Part shown: positions 18,301-26,473 of the stretch, one piece after another
Layout of the letters: the number at the start of each line of letters is the position of its first letter
How positions within the stretch are numbered: position 1 is the first letter of the stretch
From: Spirochaeta lutea
GTDB taxonomy: Bacteria; Spirochaetota; Spirochaetia; DSM-27196; Salinispiraceae
Assembly (NCBI RefSeq): GCF_000758165.1
Contig: NZ_JNUP01000003.1
Span: 124,001 to 188,000, forward strand
Length of the DNA: 64,000 bases
Reading direction: 5' to 3'
Translations under genes and position numbers: made by a program
Notes under the pieces: model-generated
Seen by the model: the letters and a program-made list of their open reading frames with translations, nothing else
Database searches by the model: none
What the model was told of the DNA's origin: nothing

Positions 18301-20027
18301 GTCCGGGCCGGTCCCAGATACCGAAATGCGACCGCGTAACCGGCGAGATCAATCTCGTCATTTTCCTGCCATTTCAGAGTGAAGGTGTTTGAGGATAGGT
18401 ACCCAGACTCATCCAAGGGCGGATATTCGATTACCACCTGCTTCGGGGGAGTCCTGTCTCGGAAATAGGTGATGGTATTCTGATCGGACCAGTTCCCGAT
18501 GCTATCCCGTACCCGAACCCCTAAAACCCACTCACCATCGTCTGTGGCGAGGAGATCGAGGCCGCCATCTTCCAGGGGGATCGCCTCCGCCCTTTCCAGC
18601 TGACTGCGGGCCTCTTCCGGTGTTCTTGCCCAGGCATAGGCAAAATGGGTAATTCCCGAAACATCCGGCCGCGGTTCTACCCGTACCTGTACCCGCTCCC
18701 GGTTTGACCGAACTCCCAGGGTGAAATTCTGGGGGACGAGGCGCGGCAGGGGCGCCGATTGGTCCGGTTCCCGGTAAACGAGGCGGGCAACCCCATCGGC
18801 CTGGGAACGGCGATTCTGCCAGACGAGATAGAGCCGGGAATCCACCTGGGTCGATGCGGCAAAGGTCGAGGTTCCATCCCCCGGACTGAGATTTCTTGCG
18901 ACCCAGGATTGCCGATCCCGGGCCGCCAGGAATATGCGGGAATTGCCCAGGGGATTATCATAATACAGAACACCGGGAACGCCCCCCAGATCCAGGATCT
19001 GGGGATCCGAGGCGCCCTGACTTCGGGTTGTAACCGGTTCGATATCTCCTAATACATCTCCTTGGGCGGAAAGACCGGCTATAGCGACCTGGGGATTTAA
19101 GCCGCTGGTTTTGCGCTCCCATACCATGTACAGTTGGTTCCCCACCTCTGCAAGATCAGGGCGCTGGTTATCGTAGAGATTCGGATCGGTGTCGTCAAAA
19201 ACATCGGGCTGAAGGGTTACCCGGCGGGTCGCGGACCAACTGCGACCGCCGTTATCAGAATACCGGCTAAAGAGCTGGTAGTAGGATGATTCCGAAAGCT
19301 TCAGGCCCTGGAATACCACCAGGATCCGGTCAAGACCTTCATCGTAGTGCAGCACCGGATTGAAGGAGAACAGGATTGACTGGTCCTCGGAAAAGACCTG
19401 GAACGGATTCCAGTCAGTGCCGTCGGTACTTCGGGTGCTGAGCAGGGTTAACCGGCCTGAGACGTTTTGGACGGCAAAGAGGATGTATCCCTGACTATTG
19501 AGGCTGTACAGCCGAGGGCTCACAATGGTTTGCGGAGATTGGATGACTGCAAGACGCTGCCGGCTTTCTACATCGTAGAGAGAAATACTGGTAGCTTGAT
19601 CGGCAATGGCTATTTTCAGGCCGTCCTGCCCGTTATCGGGCACGCTGTAGATGGGCGGAGGATTGGAACCGCTGTACTGCACCGCCTCACCGATACGGCT
19701 GGCAGATGACCAAGTCCGGCCCTGATCCTGACTTTCAATGATTTCAATGGTGATTTGACTGTCCTGACCCCTGGTTTCTAGTCTCTGGTAAAAGAGGAAA
19801 AGCCTGTTCCCCATATGCCGCAATTCAGGAAACCGGACATTCGCATCCACCAGGACACGGGGTTGCTCGAATACCAGATCGGCAAGATTATCACTGCCTC
19901 GGGGGATCTGGGTTTGCCCGAAACCAATTCCGGGAAGCACGAACATGAGAATCACCATACCAAAGAGACAAACAACGCGGGGGTTTACAGGACTTCTCAG
20001 GGTGATCACCCGGTGATAATAGTTCAT
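15321..20027 (-). CDS. Giant receptor-type SpoIIE/PP2C phosphatase
   Basis: 1568 residues. A signal segment is followed by a long exported region with at least three Asp-box motifs (QDQGRTW, STDGTDW, DNGGRSW) in the first 280 residues, as in sialidase-like beta-propellers, then FN3/Ig-like segments (about 440-640). Transmembrane helices lie at about 766-789 and 832-856. A second extracytoplasmic sensor of about 250 residues and a third helix (about 1112-1130) lead to a HAMP-like linker. The C-terminal SpoIIE/PP2C-type serine phosphatase shows VSGDYFYY, KCDISGKGISAAL, FTDGLEEAK and a YDDLTILTV ending; metal-binding Asp residues are present. It should dephosphorylate a cytoplasmic partner (often an anti-sigma antagonist) in response to an outside signal; no such partner is encoded nearby. 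It follows the 990-residue gene by 11 bases. Confidence 0.88.
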   Translation of the reverse strand: MNYYHRVITLRSPVNPRVVCLFGMVILMFVLPGIGFGQTQIPRGSDNLADLVFEQPRVLVDANVRFPELRHMGNRLFLFYQRLETRGQDSQITIEIIESQDQGRTWSSASRIGEAVQYSGSNPPPIYSVPDNGQDGLKIAIADQATSISLYDVESRQRLAVIQSPQTIVSPRLYSLNSQGYILFAVQNVSGRLTLLSTRSTDGTDWNPFQVFSEDQSILFSFNPVLHYDEGLDRILVVFQGLKLSESSYYQLFSRYSDNGGRSWSATRRVTLQPDVFDDTDPNLYDNQRPDLAEVGNQLYMVWERKTSGLNPQVAIAGLSAQGDVLGDIEPVTTRSQGASDPQILDLGGVPGVLYYDNPLGNSRIFLAARDRQSWVARNLSPGDGTSTFAASTQVDSRLYLVWQNRRSQADGVARLVYREPDQSAPLPRLVPQNFTLGVRSNRERVQVRVEPRPDVSGITHFAYAWARTPEEARSQLERAEAIPLEDGGLDLLATDDGEWVLGVRVRDSIGNWSDQNTITYFRDRTPPKQVVIEYPPLDESGYLSSNTFTLKWQENDEIDLAGYAVAFRYLGPARTAIPTSAPAVPARFGTSIQRATTISRENIDNGLWALTVSAVDQVGNVGAPSTLFVRLNKYIPVTILRNAALEQDILGHFELELIGRGFNTNGVIDTIILDQDGQEPWDYEFAANRDEYQIESDTRISGIRISDVVTGSYRMILNHTERGSYRGSQSIQLKAAGTILFGNYTLYEPYSSLEPVTGVMTLTSRDALFWLTMVLLTGVLGVTLIRIRGVIVETRVLSAEAHAILAGKPRTLPAERERIRRMKKRGISLRIKFSVLIIILVFSVVMLIALPLRSFVLTNQQRTLAEGLEQRVQVLIESIASGAANLMPTASANTIELANLILQSTVMDEAQFVTITDQNEIVWATNDPYLTGETLPPQTGEASTDIENSAYFQRTLRGDEYLPGQHPVEDQLSQSIEDLENRINTQARDELGELPEELDRLGDEIRSLVLSTSTDAARRRAEIDSIRRGLSQRIDETLKSIGGDVQSAPAFSPGAYNPDQQYYLFYKPVMYRVSGQSGAEAEYYQGMVRMGVSTQIINQRILETQQLIQQNILIFSLIALAVGIAGAGLLSFITVNPIKKLVAGVELIRDTEDKSELKNFGISMNTRDELNTLAVVIQQMAQGLAKAAETNKELLFGKDVQKMFIQLDTGPNNNKLSTGHTQSDFSDFFGYYEGAKGVSGDYFYYQKITQDTYAIIKCDISGKGISAALIMVEVATLFLNYFSDWEQKQKVLKKRGGRREPLSTLVYNINDLVAERQFTGRFAALNIVLFNERTGAITYCNAGDNQVFSYRRSKGEVVQSSLFASPAAGVFNSKDIPVQFKEEYDQLEPGDELMLFTDGLEEAKRHFRNNDGTLKQVTQEDIDEGNLPEDIIPNTNSEEFGLTRLTALINTVKQGGVFHLTKYFAPYEPGDIVFDFRELEDTTENTVLSIIAVEKMFRLNPDPSAGPDDRVSIDKKVDDFLRIYCRDYSKYFSYQLEEDPNSLYRVYTHLKEDEQYDDLTILTVKKK

Positions 20028-20038
20028 CCCATACTCTC

Positions 20039-23011
20039 TTACAAGCGCCGCTCAATCCTGTCGCGGAGGGACAGGAGAGGTGGGTAGCCCTGGTTCTGCT
20101 GATCCTGAAGCAGCTGCAGTACGATAGCATAGGCTTCGGCAATATTGTTTTGAATGAAGAGGTTCTCAGCCCTGCGGAACCGCTGTTCATCGGCACTGGA
20201 AAGTGCCAAACTTGCCTGACCGCCCAAACGGATCCGAATAGTGTCGGCAAGCAGCTTTGCCTCGGCGTTGTTGGGGTTGACCTGAATGGCTTGCTCCAGG
20301 AGGTCGAGGGCTGCCTGCAATTGTGCCGAGTCTGCTGTGTTTGTGAGACCCTGGGCACGGGTTAGGAGTCGGTTGGATTCGTTTATTGCCTCCCGGGTGA
20401 TGGGGTTTTCCCTGAGGCCGAGCCGAATCTCCAGCTCTCGGATGTTGGCTTGAAGACCGGGGTAATTGGGATTTATTTCCCCAAGAACCTGCAGGTCAGT
20501 GTACACGTCTATGTCCGGAGCAGATCCGATCCGGCTCACCGTTTCACGGTAGCGATTGGCGAAGAGACTTTGAAACTCATCCCCGGCCAATATCTGTGAT
20601 ATTTGGATCTGCATAATCCTGGCTTCAAAATTATAGGGCTTGATGGATAGTACATTCTCAATGTTCTCTTCCGCCCGGGTTATGAGGGTTCTTCCCTGGT
20701 TGTTGTTGCCCTGGTTAACCAGGCGTCTGCCTTCTTCAATATCCACCCGAGCAAGGTTGAGAAAGGGGCTGACCGTTGCATAGAGGGGATCAACCTCGGT
20801 AAGTTCACGCTCCTGGGTAAGACTGGTGGCGGCGGTAATCCTGTTTTTAAGCAGGTTAATCTCCGGGTTGGTGGTGGTATTTGTGAGGGACCAGGTATCT
20901 TCTGCCCTGGAAATGATTTCCAGGGCTTGGCTGAATTCCCCTGCGATGTATTGGGATTGGGCCTGCTCAAGCAATGTCCGGACCTGCCGGACTACAATTT
21001 GATTCTGAGCCTCCCGGATCTGGTCGCCGAGCTGCAGGATGAGTTCATCACTTTCTTGCCTGAACTCCTCGTCGTTTCTCAATTCAAGACTCTGAAAGTA
21101 GCTGATTCTTGCTTCTTCGAAGTAGTCCCGGGCTTGTTCAACATTGAGATTCTGGGCTGCCTGGGTACTTTGGGCGACCAGCTGATCTCCCTCCCGCCGG
21201 TATTCTGCCGCTAGGCGGATATTCTCTTCGGCCTGCTGGGTGAGTTCTTTCAACCGTTGCTGTTGGGAAACGATCCGGGTATTCAGTTCCTCTATGCCCT
21301 GCCTGCGGTTGCCCAAGGAAACCGAAATGCCGGGGAATTGTTCCAGAGTCTGTTCATTCCGAAGTACGAGGCTCCTTGCCTCCGCAAGCAAGGATCTGGA
21401 GAGGCTGTAGCGCTGCAGACCTTGGTCCGGGTACCGCAGTAACAGCTCCTGATCCTCGGCCGGGATCCCCTCCACCAAGGCCTGTCCTTCCTCCTGCAGA
21501 TTCTGGGCCTGCTGAACCAGGGCTTGGGCTTCCTGTTCCAGGTCTAGGGCAATCTGGTTGAGGATTCTCGATTGGGAGGTTCGTATTCGTTCGCTGAGCG
21601 ACGCGACATGGGTGCTAACTCGCTCCTGAAACGAGACTGCCTGGGCCTCAGCGCTTCGGACCGCTTCTACCCGTTGAATGAATGACTGTTCCAGGACAGC
21701 CAGGTTCTGGATCATCTGATCCTGCTCTTCCAGCCCCTGGACCCCCTGGGTCAATCCATAGGGTGAGGCTTGGACTACCTGTGAGAGCTGTACCTCGATT
21801 TCTGCAATGGCTATGCTTGTTTGAATGGTTCTATAGAGTATTGCGTACTGGTCCAGGAGGCGGGTTTCCCAGGGCTGGGTAATCTCTTGAAGGGATTGAA
21901 GGGGCGCTCCCTCAGCAAGGCTGTAGGCATGGGAAGCGGCTGCAATGAATTCCTGGGCCTTCCAACCCTGGTGTACCGCCTGGGTAAACTGACCAGAATC
22001 CAGGAGACTAAAAAATCGTTCCTGTTCCGTCCGGACAACCTCCCCGAGTCCGGTGTAGAGCTGGACCCAAACACTATTCCACAGACCTCTGCTTAGCCCC
22101 GCAATCCCCTCCTGGGTTGAGCCCTGCGGTCCTCTCGTAAAGACTTCCAAAAACACAAGGTAGTCTACGATCCCCGGCGTGGAAGTTTGCAGGGCTTCCA
22201 AGGTTTCCAGTACCTCGTTCCCCTTGGTGATGAAGATGTAGTCCTCCCGGACGATCTCCTGGAGGCGTTCCCGTTGGGATGTCCCGGCTCCCCAAAGCGG
22301 TCCCTGCATTCCGGAAAACCCAACAGCTGAAGCCTGACGAGCCTGGTTTATCACCTCCTGATAATCTCCCACCGCAGCCCTCCAACGATCAATCCTCTGG
22401 GTGGTTTCCTGAGCAATGGTGCTCAGTAGGGTTATAAGCCTCTCAACCTGACTGTACAATTCGGGGTCATAGGAGGCATTCAGGAATTCTTCTCGCTGCA
22501 GCTCAAAACCCTGGATGTATTCGCCGAAGGCACGTTGATATTCTTGTTCGGCAATGAATTCCCGTGCCCGGGCCAAGCGTTGATCCCTGAGGGTTCTGTC
22601 TAGCTGTAATTTTGCGGTGCGGCGCGCCTCCTCCAACTGCATACGGGTCCGTTCATTCGGCGCACTATCCAGGGAATACATCTGGTCAATGAGAGCGACG
22701 GCCTTTTCAAGGTTGTCAGGATCGTTTTCTAATGTATCGATGAGATCTGCAGCGAGCTGATTATAGGATCCGCGAATGGTTCGGATCTCAGCCATCAGGG
22801 CTTCCGCCTCTTCAATCCGATCTGGATTTGTGCGTATTACATCTACCAAAACCTCGATGGCCTGGGAGTATTCCTGGTCTTGGATGAGGGTTTTGGCTAT
22901 TGTGATTGGGTCCTCGGCTGAACCTCCCGGGAATGCCAGCATTCCTGTTAACAACAGATGGTAGAAGAAAATAATGAGACGAATGGCTGTAACATTTCTT
23001 TCGACCACCAT
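20039..23011 (-). CDS. Large exported TPR and coiled-coil protein
   Basis: 990 residues. A hydrophobic N-terminal segment (IIFFYHLLLTGMLAFPGG) acts as signal or anchor. The rest is almost all helical: TPR-like pairs near the start (YSQAIEVLVDVIRTNPD), long Glu/Gln/Arg-rich coiled coil in the middle, and TPR-like units again at the C-terminus (ALDLLEQAIQVNPNNAEAKLLADTI). No enzymatic motif is seen. It begins the operon containing the receptor phosphatase, so it may be a scaffold in the periplasm for that system. A GGGGAGG sequence lies upstream but about 15 bases from the ATG, which is longer than usual. It is divergent from the UPF0164 gene. Confidence 0.75.
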   Translation of the reverse strand: MVVERNVTAIRLIIFFYHLLLTGMLAFPGGSAEDPITIAKTLIQDQEYSQAIEVLVDVIRTNPDRIEEAEALMAEIRTIRGSYNQLAADLIDTLENDPDNLEKAVALIDQMYSLDSAPNERTRMQLEEARRTAKLQLDRTLRDQRLARAREFIAEQEYQRAFGEYIQGFELQREEFLNASYDPELYSQVERLITLLSTIAQETTQRIDRWRAAVGDYQEVINQARQASAVGFSGMQGPLWGAGTSQRERLQEIVREDYIFITKGNEVLETLEALQTSTPGIVDYLVFLEVFTRGPQGSTQEGIAGLSRGLWNSVWVQLYTGLGEVVRTEQERFFSLLDSGQFTQAVHQGWKAQEFIAAASHAYSLAEGAPLQSLQEITQPWETRLLDQYAILYRTIQTSIAIAEIEVQLSQVVQASPYGLTQGVQGLEEQDQMIQNLAVLEQSFIQRVEAVRSAEAQAVSFQERVSTHVASLSERIRTSQSRILNQIALDLEQEAQALVQQAQNLQEEGQALVEGIPAEDQELLLRYPDQGLQRYSLSRSLLAEARSLVLRNEQTLEQFPGISVSLGNRRQGIEELNTRIVSQQQRLKELTQQAEENIRLAAEYRREGDQLVAQSTQAAQNLNVEQARDYFEEARISYFQSLELRNDEEFRQESDELILQLGDQIREAQNQIVVRQVRTLLEQAQSQYIAGEFSQALEIISRAEDTWSLTNTTTNPEINLLKNRITAATSLTQERELTEVDPLYATVSPFLNLARVDIEEGRRLVNQGNNNQGRTLITRAEENIENVLSIKPYNFEARIMQIQISQILAGDEFQSLFANRYRETVSRIGSAPDIDVYTDLQVLGEINPNYPGLQANIRELEIRLGLRENPITREAINESNRLLTRAQGLTNTADSAQLQAALDLLEQAIQVNPNNAEAKLLADTIRIRLGGQASLALSSADEQRFRRAENLFIQNNIAEAYAIVLQLLQDQQNQGYPPLLSLRDRIERRL

Positions 23012-23117
23012 GGTTTTATTTAGCTTCCTCCCCTATAAAACAAACCATACCCCCTATCTGTTTCGGCAGCAACGCGCCTTAGCCTTATGCCAATAGATTA
23101 TCAAAGAGTTTCTGCGT

Positions 23118-23123
23118 TATACT
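23118..23123 (+). promoter_or_regulatory. Candidate -10 of a leaderless transcript (UPF0164 gene)
   Basis: TATACT ends nine bases before the ATG at 23133, and the bases between contain no Shine-Dalgarno. Transcription would start almost at the start codon. No convincing -35 is present, so this is a low-confidence call supported mainly by the parallel at ptsI. Confidence 0.35.
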
Positions 23124-23132
23124 GACAGTAGA

Positions 23133-24455
23133 ATGAAATGGTTTTCCAGGCTCTCCATAGGAATTTTTTTGGTGCTTCTCGCTGTTACACCGCTTTCTGG
23201 ACAAGAATTTCAGGATTTTTATGCAGATTTCTTTGAATATCTTGATCTTCTTGAGTCAAGAAATGTCGGGCTAACCTCCTTTCCGCTATTGAATATACCC
23301 CTCGGAGGTGCCCGGGAGGCCATCGGAACGGCATATACGGCTCTATCTGAAAATAGCGGATTTATTGAGGCGAACCCAGCCGCAAGCAGCTTACTACAAA
23401 ACACCGAATTCAGCGTCTTTCATAACAACCTCATTGCTGATGTAAGCCTTGAGTCCATAGCCTACACCATAAGACTCGATCGGCTTGGACTCGGTATCGC
23501 TGGAAAATTCCTCCACGTTCCCTTCACCCGCTATGATTCCCGAGGTGCCCAGCTTGCATCAAAAACATTCAGTGAGAATATAATCATTCTCAATGCCTCC
23601 TACCTTTTATTCCCGAGCTTTTATTTTTCGGGGTTGGGTATCGGAGCAAATGTAAAACTAGCATACCGATCCATTCCTGAGGAGCTCTATACCACAGTAC
23701 CCTTGGTTGTCAGTGGGTCCCAAGACGGATTGGGAATTATGGCGGATATTGGATTTCAGGGACACTTTAATTTGCTGAAATTCTATTCATCCCGGGAGAA
23801 AAATTTTTCCTTTGGAGCGGTCATTCAAAATCTCGGACCGCCTGTGAACGGCGACCCCCTTCCCACCCAGTTTTCCGGCGGTCTCGCCTATAGACCTCTC
23901 CGTTTCCTGGTATTTTCTGGGGACATAATCCTCCCGATTAATCTACTCTCTCCCCAGGATTCAGAGTCTTTGGGACTGGCCGTGGGTATGGGTATCAGCT
24001 TTACGGACTTTTTAACCCTTCGGGCAGGTCTTCTGCTCCGAGGCGGCAACCCCCGGATCTCCACAGGATTTGAAATCACCCTACCCTGGACATCACTCTT
24101 CGTGAATTATACCCTCGACCGGACCACAACATTGGGAGCGGTAGACCGTTTTTCTATACAGGTAACCCTTGATCTAGGTGACCGGGGACGCAGCCGCATC
24201 CGGGAGCAGGTTGACGCCCTCTACCTTGAGGCTCTGCAAGCCTTTGCTGAAAGCAACTATCCTCGGGTGATTGAACTCTGCGAACAGGCACTCAGCCTAG
24301 ATCCTTCCTTTACACCCGCCCGTAAGACCCTTGAAACCGCCCGGGAAAGTTTTGAACTGGATAAGGCCCTGGAAAAGATCCGTCTCGGTGAGGAGGCAAC
24401 GGGACAGTCCGAGAGTTCGGATCCGCCCGACAGTCGGGAAGAAGAAACCCAGTAG
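23133..24455 (+). CDS. UPF0164/FadL-like outer-membrane beta-barrel with C-terminal TPR
   Basis: 440 residues with signal peptide (IFLVLLAVTPLSGQ). The mature N-terminus includes GGAREAIGTAYTALSE and EANPAASSLL, a pattern shared with UPF0164 proteins of Treponema, which have been modelled as FadL-like long-chain fatty acid transporters. Alternating hydrophobic strands follow to about residue 350 (FSFGAVIQNLGPP, LRAGLLLRGGNPRISTGFEI). The last 90 residues are a TPR-like helical tail (YLEALQAFAESNYPRVIELCEQALSLDPSF), which would lie in the periplasm. The gene is monocistronic and divergent from the 990-residue gene. Barrel prediction is inferred by eye. Confidence 0.75.
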   Translation: MKWFSRLSIGIFLVLLAVTPLSGQEFQDFYADFFEYLDLLESRNVGLTSFPLLNIPLGGAREAIGTAYTALSENSGFIEANPAASSLLQNTEFSVFHNNLIADVSLESIAYTIRLDRLGLGIAGKFLHVPFTRYDSRGAQLASKTFSENIIILNASYLLFPSFYFSGLGIGANVKLAYRSIPEELYTTVPLVVSGSQDGLGIMADIGFQGHFNLLKFYSSREKNFSFGAVIQNLGPPVNGDPLPTQFSGGLAYRPLRFLVFSGDIILPINLLSPQDSESLGLAVGMGISFTDFLTLRAGLLLRGGNPRISTGFEITLPWTSLFVNYTLDRTTTLGAVDRFSIQVTLDLGDRGRSRIREQVDALYLEALQAFAESNYPRVIELCEQALSLDPSFTPARKTLETARESFELDKALEKIRLGEEATGQSESSDPPDSREEETQ

Positions 24456-24615
24456 ACCAAGCCCTCGGCCCTTGGATGGAGCTGCTGTTTCTGGTGCTGT
24501 TCTGGTGCTGTTTACAACCTTTTACCCACAAAGCAGTCTTTAGCAACTACAAAATACTATCCTGTTTTTCGATTATTAGGTATGCCAAGGGTAAATGGCT
24601 TCTGCAAGCGGCTCT
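24456..24615 (+). other. Convergent intergenic spacer with an 11-base tandem repeat
   Basis: This 160-base gap lies between two convergent genes. It holds two tandem copies of TCTGGTGCTGT (24490-24500 and 24501-24511) preceded by a partial copy. A short CCAAG/CTTGG pair just after the UPF0164 stop may form a weak hairpin, but no clean intrinsic terminator is seen for either gene. No open reading frame in it looks real. Confidence 0.6.
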
Positions 24616-25464
24616 CTATTCAAGTTCTTTTTTTTCCGAGATGTTCGACCGAAAGAGCAACAACGCGGTGTACAGTGCCATCGTATAGTCCCCGTAGCTT
24701 CCTCCCGAAGAGGTCAATAAGCGGAGCAGTTTTACCCGACTTCGGGCTTCCAGCAGCTCACCCCTGAGGAGTTGAAAGATTGTAACCTCAAGATCCCGGC
24801 TGAGCCGGGACCCAATCTGGTTTTTAGTGCGTCGAACCATCAAGTGATACATTTCCGGTTCTACGGGCAAGGGAGCTACAGGCACCAGATCAAGCAGCCA
24901 AGCCTCCAGTTCATCATGATCGATGGCCGGCGCTTCATGAACTATGCGGTGCCACACTGTTTCAATGATCTCTATTCCCTCATCACGGGTGAAGTGAACT
25001 GAATCAATAATCTCTTTGCAGATTAATTTCCGATCCACCCCTTCTTTTGTTACCCCCGATCGGCGTTTTAGGGTAAAAAACACCACAATACTAACCCCAC
25101 CGGAGATAAGAATTTCATCCAATAAGGGAAGCGGATCTCGGATGAAAAGAGATAGGCTCAGAAAACCTGCCAAAAAAATCCCCGATGCCACAAGGAATCT
25201 CGGAATAAAGGATCGTTCTAATACCAGCTGGTCAATTTTTTTCTCGATCTCGCCGAACAGCGAATCCCGGAACCACCGGATCGCTTCTACCCTGGGTTCC
25301 TTCCCAAAGAGCCCGAAAACAGGAATCGTATCATCACCCGTGGGATAGGGCACTGATTCTCCGAAGGGATGAAAAAATCGAGAGGTTCCATCGGGGTTCT
25401 TAAGGTGAAGGATCGGGTAGCGCCCGCCTTCTTGAGGAATCCGATTTTGATCTGACTCAGGCAT
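24616..25464 (-). CDS. Membrane protein of unknown function
   Basis: 282 residues. The first 90 are soluble, then two transmembrane helices lie at about 91-110 (FLVASGIFLAGFLSLSLFI) and 118-133 (ILISGGVSIVVFFTL), followed by a helical cytoplasmic tail of about 150 residues. No signal peptide or recognised domain is visible. The ATG overlaps the end of the ankyrin gene by eight bases, so the two are translationally coupled and probably work together. The family is not recognised. Confidence 0.65.
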   Translation of the reverse strand: MPESDQNRIPQEGGRYPILHLKNPDGTSRFFHPFGESVPYPTGDDTIPVFGLFGKEPRVEAIRWFRDSLFGEIEKKIDQLVLERSFIPRFLVASGIFLAGFLSLSLFIRDPLPLLDEILISGGVSIVVFFTLKRRSGVTKEGVDRKLICKEIIDSVHFTRDEGIEIIETVWHRIVHEAPAIDHDELEAWLLDLVPVAPLPVEPEMYHLMVRRTKNQIGSRLSRDLEVTIFQLLRGELLEARSRVKLLRLLTSSGGSYGDYTMALYTALLLFRSNISEKKELE

Positions 25465-26389
25465 TTACTGTCCGCCCCTTTTCATACTGGGAATCGATGG
25501 CCTCAACCACCGCTGTGTGACCGAAGAGTTCGGCGTATTTGCGTGCAGTCATCCCCAGTTGATCTATTAGATTAGTATCAGCACCCGCAGCGATAAGTTG
25601 CAAGGCAATCTCGCTATGTCCCTCACCGATCGCTAACATGAGCGCAGTCTGCCCGCTTTTACTCTGATGATCAAGCTCCACATCTCCGGACAACAGTTCC
25701 TCCAGCACATCCTGGGAACCCCGGATTGCAGCCTCCATGAGAGGCGAATTTCCCCTATCCTCACTGGGCTGATTAAGATCAGCCTGATGCTCCTTCAAGA
25801 GGTGGACAATGTGCTGATGACCGTTCCGTATAGCCAGAACCGAGAGGGGCGTCCCCCGAGGATCTTTGGCATCAGGGCTGAAACCAATCCGTAGATAGTT
25901 TTCTATATTCTTGACATCGCCAAGTACCACTCGTTCCGCAAGGTTTTCCTCATTAAGTCCAAGCCCCTGATCGATCAACGCCTCTCGGGATTTCTCAATC
26001 AGGTGGGTCTGCAGCCAAATATGCTGCTCATCCCGGACGAAGGCAACGAGATCATCCTGATCATACATCACTGGCAAGTGCCGGAATATCATTCCCGGGG
26101 AAAACTGTTGACCGGTAAAAAAGGAACAGGGAATGTCAGCGCCCAGAACGTATCCAAGAACCATATAGATCCAGCCACCCATACGGTCCAGAGATTCATA
26201 GCCATGGGTGATAACCACAAACTGGCTGAAGTGACTAAAATTAAACTGTAATTCCTCTCCGTTGACATTCTGCCAGCCATCATTGAATTGGTACCCGATA
26301 GCGTCAATGGAGTGCTTCCGCTGTAACTCGCGGATAACCTCTTCAGCCTGTTCTTTACCACGTTCTGGAAATACAACTCCGACCCGCAT
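25457..26389 (-). CDS. Ankyrin-repeat protein with an unrecognised alpha-beta N-terminal domain
   Basis: 310 residues, no signal peptide. Residues 1-130 look like an alpha-beta domain (MRVGVVFPERGKEQAEEVI, HFSQFVVITHGYESLDRMG, MVLGYVLGADIPCSFFTG), which resembles nucleotide- or TIR-like sensing folds in layout but lacks a motif I can assign. From about residue 160 there are about four ankyrin repeats (RGTPLSVLAIRNGHQHIVHLL, GNSPLMEAAIRGSQDVLEELL, GQTALMLAIGEGHSEIALQLI, then a last one). A GAGGGGG Shine-Dalgarno precedes the ATG. It is coupled to the membrane protein gene downstream, which suggests a two-protein unit at the inner membrane. Confidence 0.75.
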   Translation of the reverse strand: MRVGVVFPERGKEQAEEVIRELQRKHSIDAIGYQFNDGWQNVNGEELQFNFSHFSQFVVITHGYESLDRMGGWIYMVLGYVLGADIPCSFFTGQQFSPGMIFRHLPVMYDQDDLVAFVRDEQHIWLQTHLIEKSREALIDQGLGLNEENLAERVVLGDVKNIENYLRIGFSPDAKDPRGTPLSVLAIRNGHQHIVHLLKEHQADLNQPSEDRGNSPLMEAAIRGSQDVLEELLSGDVELDHQSKSGQTALMLAIGEGHSEIALQLIAAGADTNLIDQLGMTARKYAELFGHTAVVEAIDSQYEKGRTVNA

Positions 26390-26473
26390 GAGGCCCCCTC
26401 TTCAATTTACATTACAATTCTTTCATTGCTATCGGCAGAATCATATCGCCATTTTACCATTACTCTTGGACAA

